From NCBI GenBank assembly GCA_013054445.1, contig JAAMPI010000195.1, forward strand, positions 1-53,005: a stretch of 53,005 bases of DNA, given 5' to 3'. This document shows positions 9,880 through 20,914 of the stretch, one piece after another (position 1 is the first letter of the stretch; each line of letters begins with the position of its first letter). A program made the position numbers and the translations under genes. Source of the stretch: Cudoniella acicularis. Lineage: Eukaryota; Ascomycota; Leotiomycetes; Helotiales; Helotiaceae. The notes under the pieces were generated by a model. It did no database searches. It saw nothing but the letters and a program-made list of their open reading frames with translations, and had not been told where the DNA came from.

Positions 9880-10608
9880 TTACATCTCCCTCCAAGCATA
9901 CTCCATAACTTCCGCAGTTCCCAGCGCTGAATCTCTCCCCAGCAACAAAGCCACCAAATAAAGCGTCCCGTCTAATCCACAAGCGATACCTCCCGAGCTG
10001 ATCACCCTCGCGGTCCTCTCCGGATTTGTCTGTATCTTTACATACCTAAAGGTACTATCCGGCGAACTCGGAACGACTGTAGTGACCTTTGACCCAGGCG
10101 CTCTGACATTAAACTCGTTGCAAATCTCCTTCAGATTGTCAAGAGCTAGAAAGTGCGTCGTGGCTTCAAGCCCAGCGAAGATACCCGCATACCCAAAGAA
10201 GAGCGCACCGGTGCAGATCGACATCATGATTCTGAGGTCACCTAGACGCGGGGAATGGCCTAGGTGAGAGAATTTCTGGATGAGAAGGATGAGTTCGTCG
10301 TCGGGGGTGAGGTGCGGGGTGATGCCAAATGTTGGTCCGCCAACGGGGACCAGGATATCATAGTAGGAGAGGTTTTCAGACGCGTGGGATATTGAAATGG
10401 TACGGTGGATGCCTACGCCTTCATAGGCGGGTGTGAGAGGGGAGGCGGCCGCGACAGTGATGGCGAAAGCGTCGGTTTTGAGAGGACTGATGCCTGAGTC
10501 GGGACGCAGGTAGGAGTTTCTTAGGATATCGAGGGGCCCGTTAAGGTCGAGGGTGTTGAAATTTGGGTATATGAGGAGGAGGACTTGGATTGGTGTTTCG
10601 ATTGCCAT
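9880..10608 (-). CDS. DJ-1/PfpI family protein (GATase1-like)
   Basis: An intronless 242-residue protein starting at the ATG at 10608-10606. The fold's features are visible: an N-terminal beta strand (IQVLLLIYPNFNTLDLNGPLDIL), the PVGG segment near residue 88, and a nucleophile elbow MMSICTGALFFGYAGI with Cys132 as the probable reactive Cys. GLEATTHFLALDNL follows, then a C-terminal SSGGIACGLDGTLYLVALL. This matches the ThiJ/PfpI branch with isonitrile hydratase-like and AraC-type-regulator-like members. Fungal relatives are cytosolic and mostly uncharacterised, so the substrate is unknown. It is divergent from the tyrosinase, with about 970 bp between the starts. The frame is intact and free of RIP-like stops. 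Confidence 0.88.
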   Translation of the reverse strand: MAIETPIQVLLLIYPNFNTLDLNGPLDILRNSYLRPDSGISPLKTDAFAITVAAASPLTPAYEGVGIHRTISISHASENLSYYDILVPVGGPTFGITPHLTPDDELILLIQKFSHLGHSPRLGDLRIMMSICTGALFFGYAGIFAGLEATTHFLALDNLKEICNEFNVRAPGSKVTTVVPSSPDSTFRYVKIQTNPERTARVISSGGIACGLDGTLYLVALLLGRDSALGTAEVMEYAWREM

Positions 10609-11575
10609 TTTGAGTTGGATGGATCAAAATACGACGACACAAGAAGTGAAATTGTAGATTTCGACAGGCTTGGATAGACCGGGCCGGGTGAAATGAACAC
10701 TTCATGAAATATAAGCAGCCAGAATGCGGGGACTGCTACAATTGTAAAAAGGAAGTCTTAGTTTGCAGGTTCAGCTTGCCATCCGTGGCCACGATTGTCG
10801 TGCAAGGGGTATTTTGTGGCTAGCTAAAAGGCCAGAGTCGGTGGGGTGCATAGCGCGGAGAAACCCCGCAGCTCTACCGACTTAAATATCTCACTCGATT
10901 CATCTGTGAAGCAACCCGACTGGCTCGATAGGTACCTGAGGTCAGCCCTGCTGTACAGCTATCCGAATTGAGACTAGACTTCTTGACACTTGTGAATCTT
11001 ATCTGAGCTGGGGCTCTTCCGTGAGAAGAGAAGTCGTGTAACGTAGAATACTGCACACGCAGCATAGAGCAGGTGCTAATACGGACGAGATCAATTGGTT
11101 GATTTCATATTTTAAACTCGATTCCAACATTGCTTGTGATCCTATGCAGAATATGGCTATCCAGAGCCTGCTGAAATTCGTAACCCCGCATCACACTGTC
11201 TCAGTGATGTCGTATCAACACCTCAGTTGAGTTGAAGGCCTTCACCGCTCAAAGGAATGAGTTGGAAATGGCTGGCTGCTCTGCACTCTTTTGCGAATAG
11301 CAATTCAGACACGTTCCAAGTCCACGCACATCCTGTCACTTTGTGGCGTGCTGTGTGGCGTGCTGTGTGCCAAATGGTCATCAGCTTAGCTAAGATGGAT
11401 TAACATAGAAGAATGAATGTAATTAAAAATGATAGGGAGGGGAAGTTGATATAAGATATCCACTCGTCTTGGAAACCCTCTCAAAATACCTCAGTATCAA
11501 ACTAACGGTCTTTGTAACAGTTTCATAATCAATTCAAAACAACTCAAAATCAATCATTTGTGTTTGAGTTTCAAC
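10609..11575. other. Divergent intergenic region between DJ-1-like and tyrosinase genes
   Basis: About 970 bp that must contain both promoters. A short direct repeat (TGTGGCGTGCTGTG, near 11340-11368) and an A/T-rich stretch with GATATAAGATATC near 11450 lie upstream of the tyrosinase. The latter is a candidate TATA-like element by position only. No coding frame is supported. Confidence 0.4.
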
Positions 11576-13231
11576 ATGCCTTCCTTCAACGGCATCCGTG
11601 TTCGCAGGTCCATTGAAAGCATCTATGACGACTACTTGATCGGGCAAAAATTTGGGAAGCCTGAACTTCAAAAGCCCCTGAATGATCTCATTCGGGCTTG
11701 GGTAGGCATCACAAAACTCGACCACACCGATCCAAATTCGTTTTTCAACATCGGAGGTTTGCATGGTGAGCCATTTCGAGGGGCTGGCTACAGCAGTGCT
11801 GCTTGGTGGGGAGGATGGTGCAATCACGGCAATGTACTCTTTCCAACATGGCATCGTGCATACTGTCTTCGCCTTGAGGATGCCCTTCGATCCATCCCCG
11901 GCTGTGAAGATGTCGCTCTTCCCTACTGGGACGAAACAGGAACCCAAACCGCCGAGAACGGTGTCCCACAGATCTTCCTTGAAAAGCAGTTCCAGCTCGA
12001 TGGCAAATTCATTGAAAACCCTCTGTATTCATACAAGTTTCCTCAGAATATTGTTGACAATATCGCAAGTGATAATTCACTTTACTCGAAACACGAGGGA
12101 TATGATACTGTTCGGTATCCATTCTCTGGACTTGTTGGAACCCAGGAAGCCAGAGAGGCAACGCTTGCGCACAACAGGACCTACTATGAGGCCACCGATC
12201 CGACAGCTAACCAGCTTCTCTCCGACAATGTCAAAGCCTGGCTTCAAAATGGCAGATGGGAAAACGGCAGCTGGGTAGGTGGGGTGGGAGTGCGGCAGAA
12301 GTATGTCAACTGTCTCGAGGCGCCAAATTACACAGTGTTCTCCAACACAACATCTGCACAATCCTGGAACGACAATACCCCGCCAGAAAAACAAGTCACA
12401 CCTTTGGAGGCCCCTCACAATGACATCCACCTTGCTGTTGGAGGATTTGATATACCGGGTCAGCCAGACTTTGATCTTATTCCAGGGGCAAACGGCGACA
12501 TGGGAGAAAATGATACCGCTGGTCTTGACCCCATCTTCTTCTTCCATCACTGTTTCGTCGACAGACAGTTCTGGCTGTGGCAAGTAAAACAAAACAGTAC
12601 GGAGGCTTTGGAGCTCATCGCCGAATATCCCGGCACAAACTCAGTTGACAGTCAGGGCCCAACCCCTGGTGTTGCCGGTGGAACGTGGCTCACTCTGAAG
12701 TCTCCTCTGCAACCATTCACCAAACCCAGCAAAGACACTGAACGGGTTTATTATACGAGCAACGACGTTGTGAATATCGAGACGCAGCTGGGATACGCTT
12801 ATGATGCGCCTGGGAGTGGCAAGAAGCTTTTAACCCCACTTCCTGCCGCGACTCACGCCACCCACAGTGTTCGGATCAGTGGCTTGAACAAGAACAACAT
12901 TGCGGGTTCACACCAACTTGTTGTGTATGGTCTCTTCCCCGGCGAGAAGAGTAGGAGAGTTCTAGCCGTCGAATCGGTCTTGAGTAGATGGCATGTAAGC
13001 GGGTGTAAGAATTGTCAGACAACTGCTGATGTCAAGCGCTACGCGCACTTGTATGGCATTCCGGACGGTCTGGAGGCTATTCCTGGCAGTAAGAATCGAG
13101 ACGGCAATGCGTTGCAGCTGGACGTGGAGGTTGTGACGAGAGAGGGTTCGGGGCCTGGAAAAGGTGAGCCTCCATTGAAGCCCATCGTCAAGGTGGTGCG
13201 GAGCGGGAAGAAATATTCGGATGTTCTGTAG
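11576..13231 (+). CDS. Tyrosinase (type-3 copper monooxygenase)
   Basis: A single-exon gene encoding 551 residues from the ATG at 11576. Tyrosinases oxidise monophenols and diphenols to quinones, feeding melanin formation. All six copper ligands are visible. CuA has His63 (GGLHGEPF), His84 and His93 (CNHGNVLFPTWHRAY). CuB has His281 and His285 (PHNDIHLAVGG) and the histidine of DPIFFFHHCFVDRQFW (near 324-325). Cys82 sits two residues before His84, the spacing of the Cys-His thioether known in fungal tyrosinases. There is no signal peptide, so it is probably cytosolic. After about residue 400 a C-terminal domain follows that shields the active site in latent fungal enzymes; it carries a SGCKNC motif. 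AATAAA lies about 107 bp after the stop. Confidence 0.95.
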   Translation: MPSFNGIRVRRSIESIYDDYLIGQKFGKPELQKPLNDLIRAWVGITKLDHTDPNSFFNIGGLHGEPFRGAGYSSAAWWGGWCNHGNVLFPTWHRAYCLRLEDALRSIPGCEDVALPYWDETGTQTAENGVPQIFLEKQFQLDGKFIENPLYSYKFPQNIVDNIASDNSLYSKHEGYDTVRYPFSGLVGTQEAREATLAHNRTYYEATDPTANQLLSDNVKAWLQNGRWENGSWVGGVGVRQKYVNCLEAPNYTVFSNTTSAQSWNDNTPPEKQVTPLEAPHNDIHLAVGGFDIPGQPDFDLIPGANGDMGENDTAGLDPIFFFHHCFVDRQFWLWQVKQNSTEALELIAEYPGTNSVDSQGPTPGVAGGTWLTLKSPLQPFTKPSKDTERVYYTSNDVVNIETQLGYAYDAPGSGKKLLTPLPAATHATHSVRISGLNKNNIAGSHQLVVYGLFPGEKSRRVLAVESVLSRWHVSGCKNCQTTADVKRYAHLYGIPDGLEAIPGSKNRDGNALQLDVEVVTREGSGPGKGEPPLKPIVKVVRSGKKYSDVL

Positions 13232-13337
13232 ATTGAGATTCTACTTGGTGGTGCCTTTTATCTTCATTTAACAGGAATAGCTCATGCTTCGTAGAACGCA
13301 TCAAATTCATGACGATTTCGAGAAATTTTGTGAAGTG

Positions 13338-13343
13338 AATAAA
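13338..13343 (+). promoter_or_regulatory. Candidate polyadenylation signal of tyrosinase
   Basis: AATAAA 107 bp downstream of the tyrosinase stop codon. Fungal polyadenylation signals are loose, so this rests on position and exact hexamer match only. Confidence 0.4.
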
Positions 13344-14058
13344 ATCTTTTGGTAAGTAGCGATCACAGGGCAGCGTTAATGTAAGTCTTACTGTATGTGT
13401 TGCGCAACGCCTCTTTGAGTTTAGCGGTGCCGCTTCGGAGATGGCGCCCCGCTAGGCCAAGCGCTGTGTTTAACGATGGGCTCTTCGTCGGCGAAATTAG
13501 CGGCCGATATTAATACTCACGAGATACTAGGTTATTTCGAATATTAAAAACCAACAACAAATTATCTTTTTGTTAAAACTATAGAGTTAAGCTGACCAAC
13601 TTCTTGGAAATTCTTATGTGAAGTCTTATTGGTTTTCAAGTCCATTTGCGGTTGTTAATATTATATTAAAGTAAAGGTCAACATTAGTGTTTCTCGCCTG
13701 TTGGCGTGCCAATATCGGCCTATTTTTTCCCCGACGAAAAGAGATACCTAGGTAGGTATGACACGGGCAAAAGCTAAGGACCCCGGCTGAATGAACCTTG
13801 GAATGCCTCGACGATCCCATCAAAAAGGCACGCTAACGGGAAGTCGGATGTACCTAGGAGGCGTCAATGACGGATCCAGACATAATAGAGCTACGAGGAG
13901 CGCATGGTGCGAGCTGCACACTTGATTGGCGGGGCATAGCTATAGCTTTTTGGGAGCTCTCACAGCTATAAAATGTTATTACCCGCGTGTAGTTTCATAC
14001 AAAGCCGCACACGTTTTGAGGCCTCGTCTTTGCCACTTTTATACACTCTGAGACGAAG
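13344..14058. other. Intergenic, phosphatase promoter side
   Basis: No gene seen. Around 13400-13520 there is a GC-rich patch (GCCGCTTCGGAGATGGCGCC) unlike its AT-rich surroundings, possibly a small repeat remnant. The last 150 bp before the phosphatase contain GCTATAAAATG near 13966, a plausible TATA-like box about 90 bp before the start codon. Confidence 0.4.
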
Positions 14059-15960
14059 ATGCATACCATGACCTTCGCGTCCGCCGCCTTCCTGGTGCTG
14101 CTGGCCCAGGTTGGCTCTGCGAAGAACACAAACACCCCAATCAAGGCGTCGACCTTTGTTGGTGTTGCGACTTCGGACTCCTTCCCTCCTGTTGGCAGTA
14201 AGTCATCATCCTACATTAAGACATGCAACCGAAGTGCTGACTCCAAGTCTAGCTTCCGTCAACTCGGAGCTGTTCCCGCCAGAGTCCAAGGTCGGCTTCC
14301 CCGGCCCGACGCCTACCGGCCAAGAGCCTGCGGCCATCCAGACGGCTCCGAACTATCCGTACAACAACGGACCCTCGGATCAGTTCCCGCTGGTCGCGCC
14401 GCAGCCGTGGGGCAGCGGCAAATTTGGCAAGAAGTTCGACATCACCAAGTACTGGGGCAACCTGTCGCCGTGGTACTCGGTTTCCTCGGCCGACTACGGT
14501 CTTCCCGATGCCAGCCCTCTTATTCCCGCCGGCTGCGACATCGTCCAGATGCACCTCCTGTACCGCCATGGTGCTCGCTACCCGACCACCGGGGCCGCCC
14601 CGTCTACCTTCGCCCAGAAGCTCCTGAATGCTACCCGGGCCGGTGGCCTCAGCTTTACCGGCGAACTTGCTTTCCTATCCGCGTGGAACTACAAGCTCGG
14701 TGCTGAGCTGCTCACCCCCTTCGGCCGGAGCCAGAACTTCAACCTCGGTGTCGCCTACCGCCAGCTCTACGGCCAGCTCCTCAACAACTTCACGGCCGCC
14801 GGCACTCTCCCCGTCTTCCGCACCGAGTCCCAGGACCGCATGGTCAAGACGGCCGAGAACTTCGCTGCTGGCTTCTTTGGTGTGCCCGAGTACCTCGATC
14901 AGGTCAACATCGAGATCCTCGTCGAGAACCCCGGCGTCAACAACTCGGGTGCGCCGTATGAGGTCTGCACCAACTCTAACGTTGCAGCCGCGGGGGCATC
15001 GGTTCCACTGTCTCCACGACATTCGCTAACGAAGTCTTCAACGCTACCATTGCTCGCCTGCAGTCACAGGTAAGCTACAATATAAAATATAATCCAGTAG
15101 ACCAGCTGCTAATAATTTCTTTGCCAGGTCATCGGCTTGAACTTCACCGCCACCGATGCCATTGCTATGCTTCAGCTCTGCTCATATGAAACCCACGCTC
15201 TAGGCTACTCGGCCTTCTGTAACCTCTTTAGTGAGGAGGACTTCCTGAACTACGAGTACTATTATGATCTGGTAAGCTTCCCTGACGACTCCAAACTGCA
15301 TTTTAAGCGGCGAGCTGACTCTGTTTAGTCGTTCTACTACAACAACGGTCCCGGATCTCCTGTATCTGCTGCCCAGGGAAAGGGGTACCTGCAGGAGTTT
15401 GTTGCCCGCTTCACGAACTCATTTCCCAGTGCGTCATCGGCCTTGAACCTCACCTACGACAACACCTCGACCTACTTTCCGCTGAACCAGTCCATCTACG
15501 CTGATGCTACCCACGAGGTCGTCGTCCTCGATACTCTCACCGCGTTCAACCTTACTGCACTGTTCAATGGTCCGCCCCTAAGCACCTCAGGCAACCAGCG
15601 GCGTAACAGCTTCGTGGCCAGCAAGGTTGTGCCCTTCGCTACCCACTTCACCACCCAGATCTTGGAGTGCCCCGCCTACAATCCCACCAGGCAAATGCGC
15701 TTCCTTGTGTAAGTAGTCACCACTTTGAGCTACCGCTGTACAAGACGCTAATAAAAAATCTATATAGGAACGATGCCATCGTTCCCATCTCAGACTCCCA
15801 TCCCGGCTGTCCGGACGACCCCAACGGCCTCTGCTCGTTTGACAATGTCGTCTCCGTGCTCCAGGAGCGCATTGCCGAGATTGACTTCAACTACGACTGT
15901 TTCGCCAACTACACCGCGAAGCCCGGTGTCAACTACAACGGCCGAGCACCTAGGTCCTAG
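14059..15960 (+). CDS. Secreted histidine acid phosphatase / phytase-like (one frameshift)
   Basis: Five exons by frame and splice signals: 14059-14197, 14253-15069, 15128-15271, 15329-15708 and 15768-15960, about 557 residues. Branch-2 histidine phosphatases release phosphate from phytate or other esters via a phosphohistidine. Residues 1-21 are a signal peptide (MHTMTFASAAFLVLLAQVGSA). The catalytic RHGARYP box is near residue 151, and the C-terminal VNDAIVPI segment is typical. The usual HD proton-donor pair appears as DATHEV (His-Glu) near residue 429. Many N-x-S/T sites and Cys residues fit secretion. Exon 2 changes frame in a G run at 14992-14996; exon phase closes exactly if one more G is assumed. 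The rest is undamaged, so a sequence error is as likely as a real mutation. Confidence 0.88.
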
Positions 15961-18472
15961 AAATGTCTTTGTGATGAATAACGAAACTCTTTCGCCTATC
16001 AGGGACTGGAAAGGATGGTTTGATAGGCCAAGATTACCCCTAATGTTCTAATGATAAATGCTACTTTAATAAAAAGCGAATACAATATAGATCCGTAGCC
16101 GCCTATATGACTATAGATAGTGCTGTCCTAGATATAATAGCACTAATAAAATCATAAGCCCTTAGGTAATTTAGTTCTTTAACTTTATAACCTATGGTTT
16201 AAGATAAGGGCTCGTCTATTTCTAATATATAGATATCTCTTGTTTTAAGTTTTTAAATATACTTTCTTATTATGAAATTGGTTCTAGGTTATAGTGCTCA
16301 GGTGTATACACTCAAATATTAGAGTTTGACTTTAAGTGGAATTTGAATATATATAGAACCTTTGTAAAATAGAGGTTCAAACCTCAGAATTCCGAGGTAT
16401 AGAAATCATGATAGATTGATATTAGTGCACAGCAAATCAATCCACAAGTATGGAAACCCCAGTTTTCTGGAGGCTGTGATAGCGTCCCTGAGTGTAGGAC
16501 GGAACGTTTGCAACCAAATTCCTCTTCTGTAACCAGCAATATTTACTACACTCGGAGTCTATAGCTTCGTATGGAAACGATTATTTCTCTCAGCTTGACG
16601 GAATCGGAAAGAAGAACATTAACATAGAATTTTTTGAGTTCGCGATCTGGGAAGTTAATGAGCACAGGGCTTTCAGAGCTGCATAAATCCGTGACAGCTT
16701 TTTGTGAATGGCATCCGCCGAAAATAGGCCGTGAGGCTAACTTTTAAATCTGACATTTCTGCTTAACCTATGACTTTTAAGGTAAACTTTCCGAAGGTAG
16801 CACGGTTTCCGAGTCTTGGGATCTTGTTTGACGAGGCTCTATAATAAGGCTCGAGGATAAGACGATTATCTAACGGAAAATAAATGATGAGGGAAACGAA
16901 GGCGGATGTTAAGGAAATCGAGGTACATGTATGCGGCGGCTTGTGAATTTCAGGTGCAAGCGTCCAACCAATCAAAACAAGAGTTAGCCCTGTTTATTAG
17001 TATCTTTGAAGGAATGAGTTTTTTGCAAATGAGGATACCTATAGAAGCTAGTCACGATTCAAGGATTTGTGCTAATACTGCAGCAAAGCAGCAGATATGC
17101 CCGGTTTCTGTGGAGACATAGTATTAAAAAAGAGGGTATCCCACGCAACATTACTAATTTACCCCGCTTCTTTATCTTTTCTGTCGAGGAATAAGCAATT
17201 ATTAGTTCTGACAAATGGCACTCACCATATATATATCCTCTGCCAGGACACCTAGATCCTTCTTCTTTAATTAATCACTGCAATCACTGTCTCCATCAAC
17301 ACCATAAATTATTCGTCTTTTCTGCTTCCCCAAAGTGATCTAATCTTGTCATTTTCCATTCCCAGCACAAATAACCTTATTTGATTTCAAGCGTTTCAAT
17401 CAACTTTGATTTTCTGATAAGTGTAAGGAGTACACTTTGAAACGCCTGCACACCAATGGAGGATCAGCCTCAAACTACTCGCCGTCACAGGAAGTGGTGT
17501 TACGATGTTAATGTTTCACCGTAGTTCCACTAGGCTGCTTTACAGACCATCACTATATGTGTTTCTATCATTTTGGCTAGCATTTGCGGGAGGGCACAAG
17601 AGCCTGTTTCTGGACAAAGCGTATCAGGCCCCGGTGCCGGGACCTAGGTTTTCCTCCTTCAGGCTTTTATGTTCTCTTTGATTCAGGTGAGCAATTGAAT
17701 TTAATGAGCACTGTTTTCCCGCTCAATATCCTGGGGTGCGGTCAGACATTAATTCTGCATAGGCAAGCATCGCGCTCGGTATTAATGTCATTTTGTTACT
17801 TATTTACATAATCGCGAACCGCGCCTTCCTCAAACGAGTTTACTTCTTTATGATTTCAAGCGCAACTTTTAATTTTGCGCTCTATGTATATGGCATCGGG
17901 GTTTTGGTGGCTGTGGAGGGAGCTCCTGAATATGATTTTAGTTAGTCTGCCGACTTGGTAACGGAATACCCGGACTACGTCCAAAATTGGAATAGGCTTT
18001 ATACGCCTATGTGGATAATGTTGCTTCTTGATACGTAAGTTCTTCATCTAAACGAGTGGACAATATCGTGTATAAGGTATTTTTCTGATCATTTGTATCT
18101 AGAATATTTCTTGGCCTTTCCTTTCTAGCAGATATTTGATGGCTCTGAGTGGCGGCTAGACAGAGAAGTGAAGCTAAAAGAGGGCTTGAAACAGTAGAAT
18201 TGGTTAAAACAAACATTTTACAAGGAGAAGCAGCGAGGAGAATTTATCCGGAATACAACAGCGGCCAAGAGGAATTGGAAGGGTCCAAACCGATGGCCAT
18301 AGCTAAATTGACACAGAGCAGCCGCTGAGGGGAGTTAGAAGACTCTCACCAATAGTACAACAGAGTCGGGTTGACTAAACACGGATTTAGAACTAGCGGG
18401 GTAAGTAATCGTTTCGAGGTGCGGCTACTGCTGTGCGGCAGCTGAAAGGGCTTGCATCCGAGTGGCCGCTGA
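15961..18472. other. 2.5-kb gene-poor, AT-rich spacer
   Basis: Starting about 120 bp after the phosphatase stop the DNA becomes very TA-rich (16080-16420), resembling old RIP-degraded repeat sequence, but I can identify no element. From 16600 to 18400 short frames occur on both strands with no family resemblance and no convincing splice structure. The missing 5' part of the gene at 18473 may once have lain at its right edge. Confidence 0.45.
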
Positions 18473-19024
18473 CTCTCCCTAGGAAGCTCTTCGTCACCAT
18501 TTGGAAACAATTTGTTCCCATGTCTAGGCGGCGAGAATACAGGTGCTGGTACGATAACATATTGCTGCGGTCCAAATGGAACCAGCTGCTGCGAATCTGG
18601 TAATGCTTTCTCGATACCGGTAGGGACGATTGTTGTTCGACAAGGACAACTTCTCACGTCCACTGCCACTGCCACACCGACCTCTCCTACAACGTCTTCC
18701 TTATCGCCTCCTACAACCAAAGCACCCATTGAGACAGCTCCTCCAAGCACCTCTTCCGCTATTTCGTCTCCATCCTCAAGCCCTTCAAGTTCTAAGTCTC
18801 TAGCCATAGGCCTAGGTGTCGGAATACCGTTCGGACTGATCCGCATTGGCGCCCTCCTATTCCTGGCGTGGGAATTCAGGCGATATAATAACAGTCAAGT
18901 AGCTGTATCTGGGCCCAGATACATACAACCTGAGGGTGTCAATAGCAAAGCGCCAGTGGTTTTGACAAATTTCGCGAGACAAGAACCAGATCCACAGAAT
19001 CAGGTTCTTGAGCCATATCATTAA
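18473..19024 (+). CDS. Truncated cell-surface glycoprotein (Cys-rich, Ser/Thr, TM)
   Basis: The open frame from about 18473 to the TAA at 19022 has a Cys-rich ectodomain end (GAGTITYCCGPNGTSCCESG), a Ser/Thr/Pro-rich stretch of about 60 residues, one membrane segment (LAIGLGVGIPFGLIRIGALL followed by FLAWEF), an RR stop-transfer and a short cytoplasmic tail. This is the architecture of many fungal plasma-membrane glycoproteins with O-glycosylated stalks. There is no ATG or signal peptide in frame; a stop lies just upstream at 18470-18472. A possible 3' splice site (CTCCCTAG at about 18481) could join an upstream exon, but I found none with the expected N-terminal Cys pattern. Either the 5' end is lost or it lies in unrecognised exons. 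Function unknown. Confidence 0.55.
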   Translation, partial: LSLGSSSSPFGNNLFPCLGGENTGAGTITYCCGPNGTSCCESGNAFSIPVGTIVVRQGQLLTSTATATPTSPTTSSLSPPTTKAPIETAPPSTSSAISSPSSSPSSSKSLAIGLGVGIPFGLIRIGALLFLAWEFRRYNNSQVAVSGPRYIQPEGVNSKAPVVLTNFARQEPDPQNQVLEPYH

Positions 19025-19501
19025 AGTAATCTGTGAGTGGAGGTCATTTGACATGAATAATGTACTCCCGTTGTGGGTGGGGGAACTGAGGGGAACAATG
19101 GCCATATTCACGACCGACTAGTTTCAGTAAGGATTAAGTGCGTAGAAGCTTTGAAAACTTACCCGTTACACTCATCGCAATGATCCCTAATATAATGGCC
19201 ATTTCCACTACCTACATACTGCGGGTATCAGCAAATAACTAGATTTCGTTTCTTAGAAACTTGCTTTAGGCTATTTTACTCCGGATTTCGAATATTCTAT
19301 CGTTCATCTTTATTTTCATGGTAACACCAGACCTTGACGACTAGTAGACAAGACACTGAATTTGCACATCCGATGCCGGATTGGAAGTAGACTGGAACTG
19401 TCAAGACGAGAAACCCCATTCTCTGAACTCTATTATTCGCCTGTTGCCCGAGAAGAGCGACAGAGGCATTTCGAAGCCATCATTGCAATATCATATTCAG
19501 A

Positions 19502-20364
19502 ATGTCTTCCAAATCCACTCAGCTTGCAAACGCTTCTTATCTTATCCGCCAACCTTTCAAAGCCATTTACACAGCATTCTACATTGCAACACTCCCTCTA
19601 CGCATTGCTGGAATCCTCCTCTACTACATCCCACGGCGGTGTGTACGTTCTTGGCGGAGCACAAGAGATGGAAAGCGGCTGGGGTCCTGAGGTTTTGAGT
19701 AAACACATGGATTGTCCGGTCTTACAGGTGCACTTGCCGTGGAAGAACACTCCTATTTCCCTGCTGCGGTTCAGGACGGCATCACCGCTTACTATTATAT
19801 GTTGAAAACATTGAGGATCTCCCCCCAGGAAGTAGTGTTGTCCGGGTACTCAGCTGGCGGGAATCTCGTCAGCGCTTTGCTGCGCTATCTTTCGGGAGAT
19901 GGAAAGGGGGTATTGCCCATGCCAAGAGCTGCACTACTTTGGAGTCCTTGGCTTAATCTCCCTGTCGATAATGAGAAAGTGGATACACACTCGAATTTGA
20001 AAACAGATTTTGTCTCCAGCTCGCTGATAAGTTGGGGCCAAAGGCGCTACACCCCCCCCCTGGTTGGAAGAACACACACCCTTATATAAGCCCCCCGGGA
20101 AATGAGTTCTAGACTCCGGTACCAATTTTCCCTCAGACAAGTAGTGTAGAGCTGATAAATGAGGATCATGTGCGTTTCGCTGAGGAGATGAGGGAGATGG
20201 GGAGCAGTGAAATTGTTGGAGATTAAGGATGCGCCGCATGATACTTTTGCGGCGGGAATCGTGTTGGGCTTTGTGAAGGAGGTATATGATGCTGCTGAGA
20301 AGGCTGTGAATTTTGTTAATGGAGCTGGCGGAAAGGGGGAAGAGGTGCATACAGCCGTGTTGTA
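19502..20364 (+). pseudogene. Decayed alpha/beta hydrolase (lipase/esterase, HGG family)
   Basis: The N-terminus from the ATG at 19502 (SYLIRQPFKAIYTAFYIATL) is the membrane-proximal start of a fungal alpha/beta hydrolase-3 family. Within YYIP it jumps straight to the oxyanion box HGGVYVLGG near 19635. Roughly 100 residues that family members have between are missing. A frame change follows near 19730, then the nucleophile elbow GYSAGGNLVSALLRYL (Ser near 19853). Another frame change lies in a C run at about 20050-20060, a stop at about 20225, and a third frame carries the catalytic His segment APHDTFAAG near 20235. One deletion and at least three frame breaks make function implausible. Confidence 0.75.
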
Positions 20365-20797
20365 AAAGGAGAGATTTAATCCTCCCTGAACCTAAATATA
20401 TCCCCATAAACAATCCTGTTCACACGAAGGTTTATAGAAGTGTATTGCATCTGTTAAGTGCGACTCTTTTTTCCTATTTCCTTTATAAAAGTAAGGCTTT
20501 GGCATCTGGGAGGTATCTCACATTCCCCCACTTGACCCCGCCCCCTATTCCTCTCGCTTAGCATGCGTTCAGACCACACAGACTTCAACATTAATATTCC
20601 TTGGGCTTAGCTGTAAACCTAACTTCTGAAGACTTCTTTTCTCGGAGAACTACACTCATTCCTGTGATATTTTAAGCATAGTTCGCATTGTAAATAATAT
20701 GCCGTTGTAGAGCGCGCACAGGTCACAGGTAGTGCAAGCGCTCTCAAATACAGCGTATCGCTCGCTACTTTATAGCATATCCTCTGCTGTGGGTGAC
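20365..20797. other. Intergenic, nothing recognised
   Basis: Spacer between the hydrolase remnant and the MITE pair. No coding frame, RNA gene or repeat identified. Confidence 0.45.
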
Positions 20798-20800
20798 TAA

Positions 20801-20911
20801 CGAGCCTAATCGCGGTAGTAGAAGCTATAATTTAGTGAGTTTTTAGTGTTTTTAGTGAGTGCGCCTCGCTAAAAAGAAGCCTGTGGGCACAGACTACCGC
20901 GATTAGGCTCG
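20801..20911. repeat. 111-bp MITE with 20-bp perfect TIRs and TAA duplication
   Basis: The ends are CGAGCCTAATCGCGGTAGT and its exact reverse complement, flanked by TAA at 20798-20800 and 20912-20914. The interior has a TTTTTAGTG repeat and no coding capacity. Three-base TWA duplications are typical of PIF/Harbinger-type MITEs. The right TAA is also the left TAA of the next element. Confidence 0.85.
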
Positions 20912-20914
20912 TAA

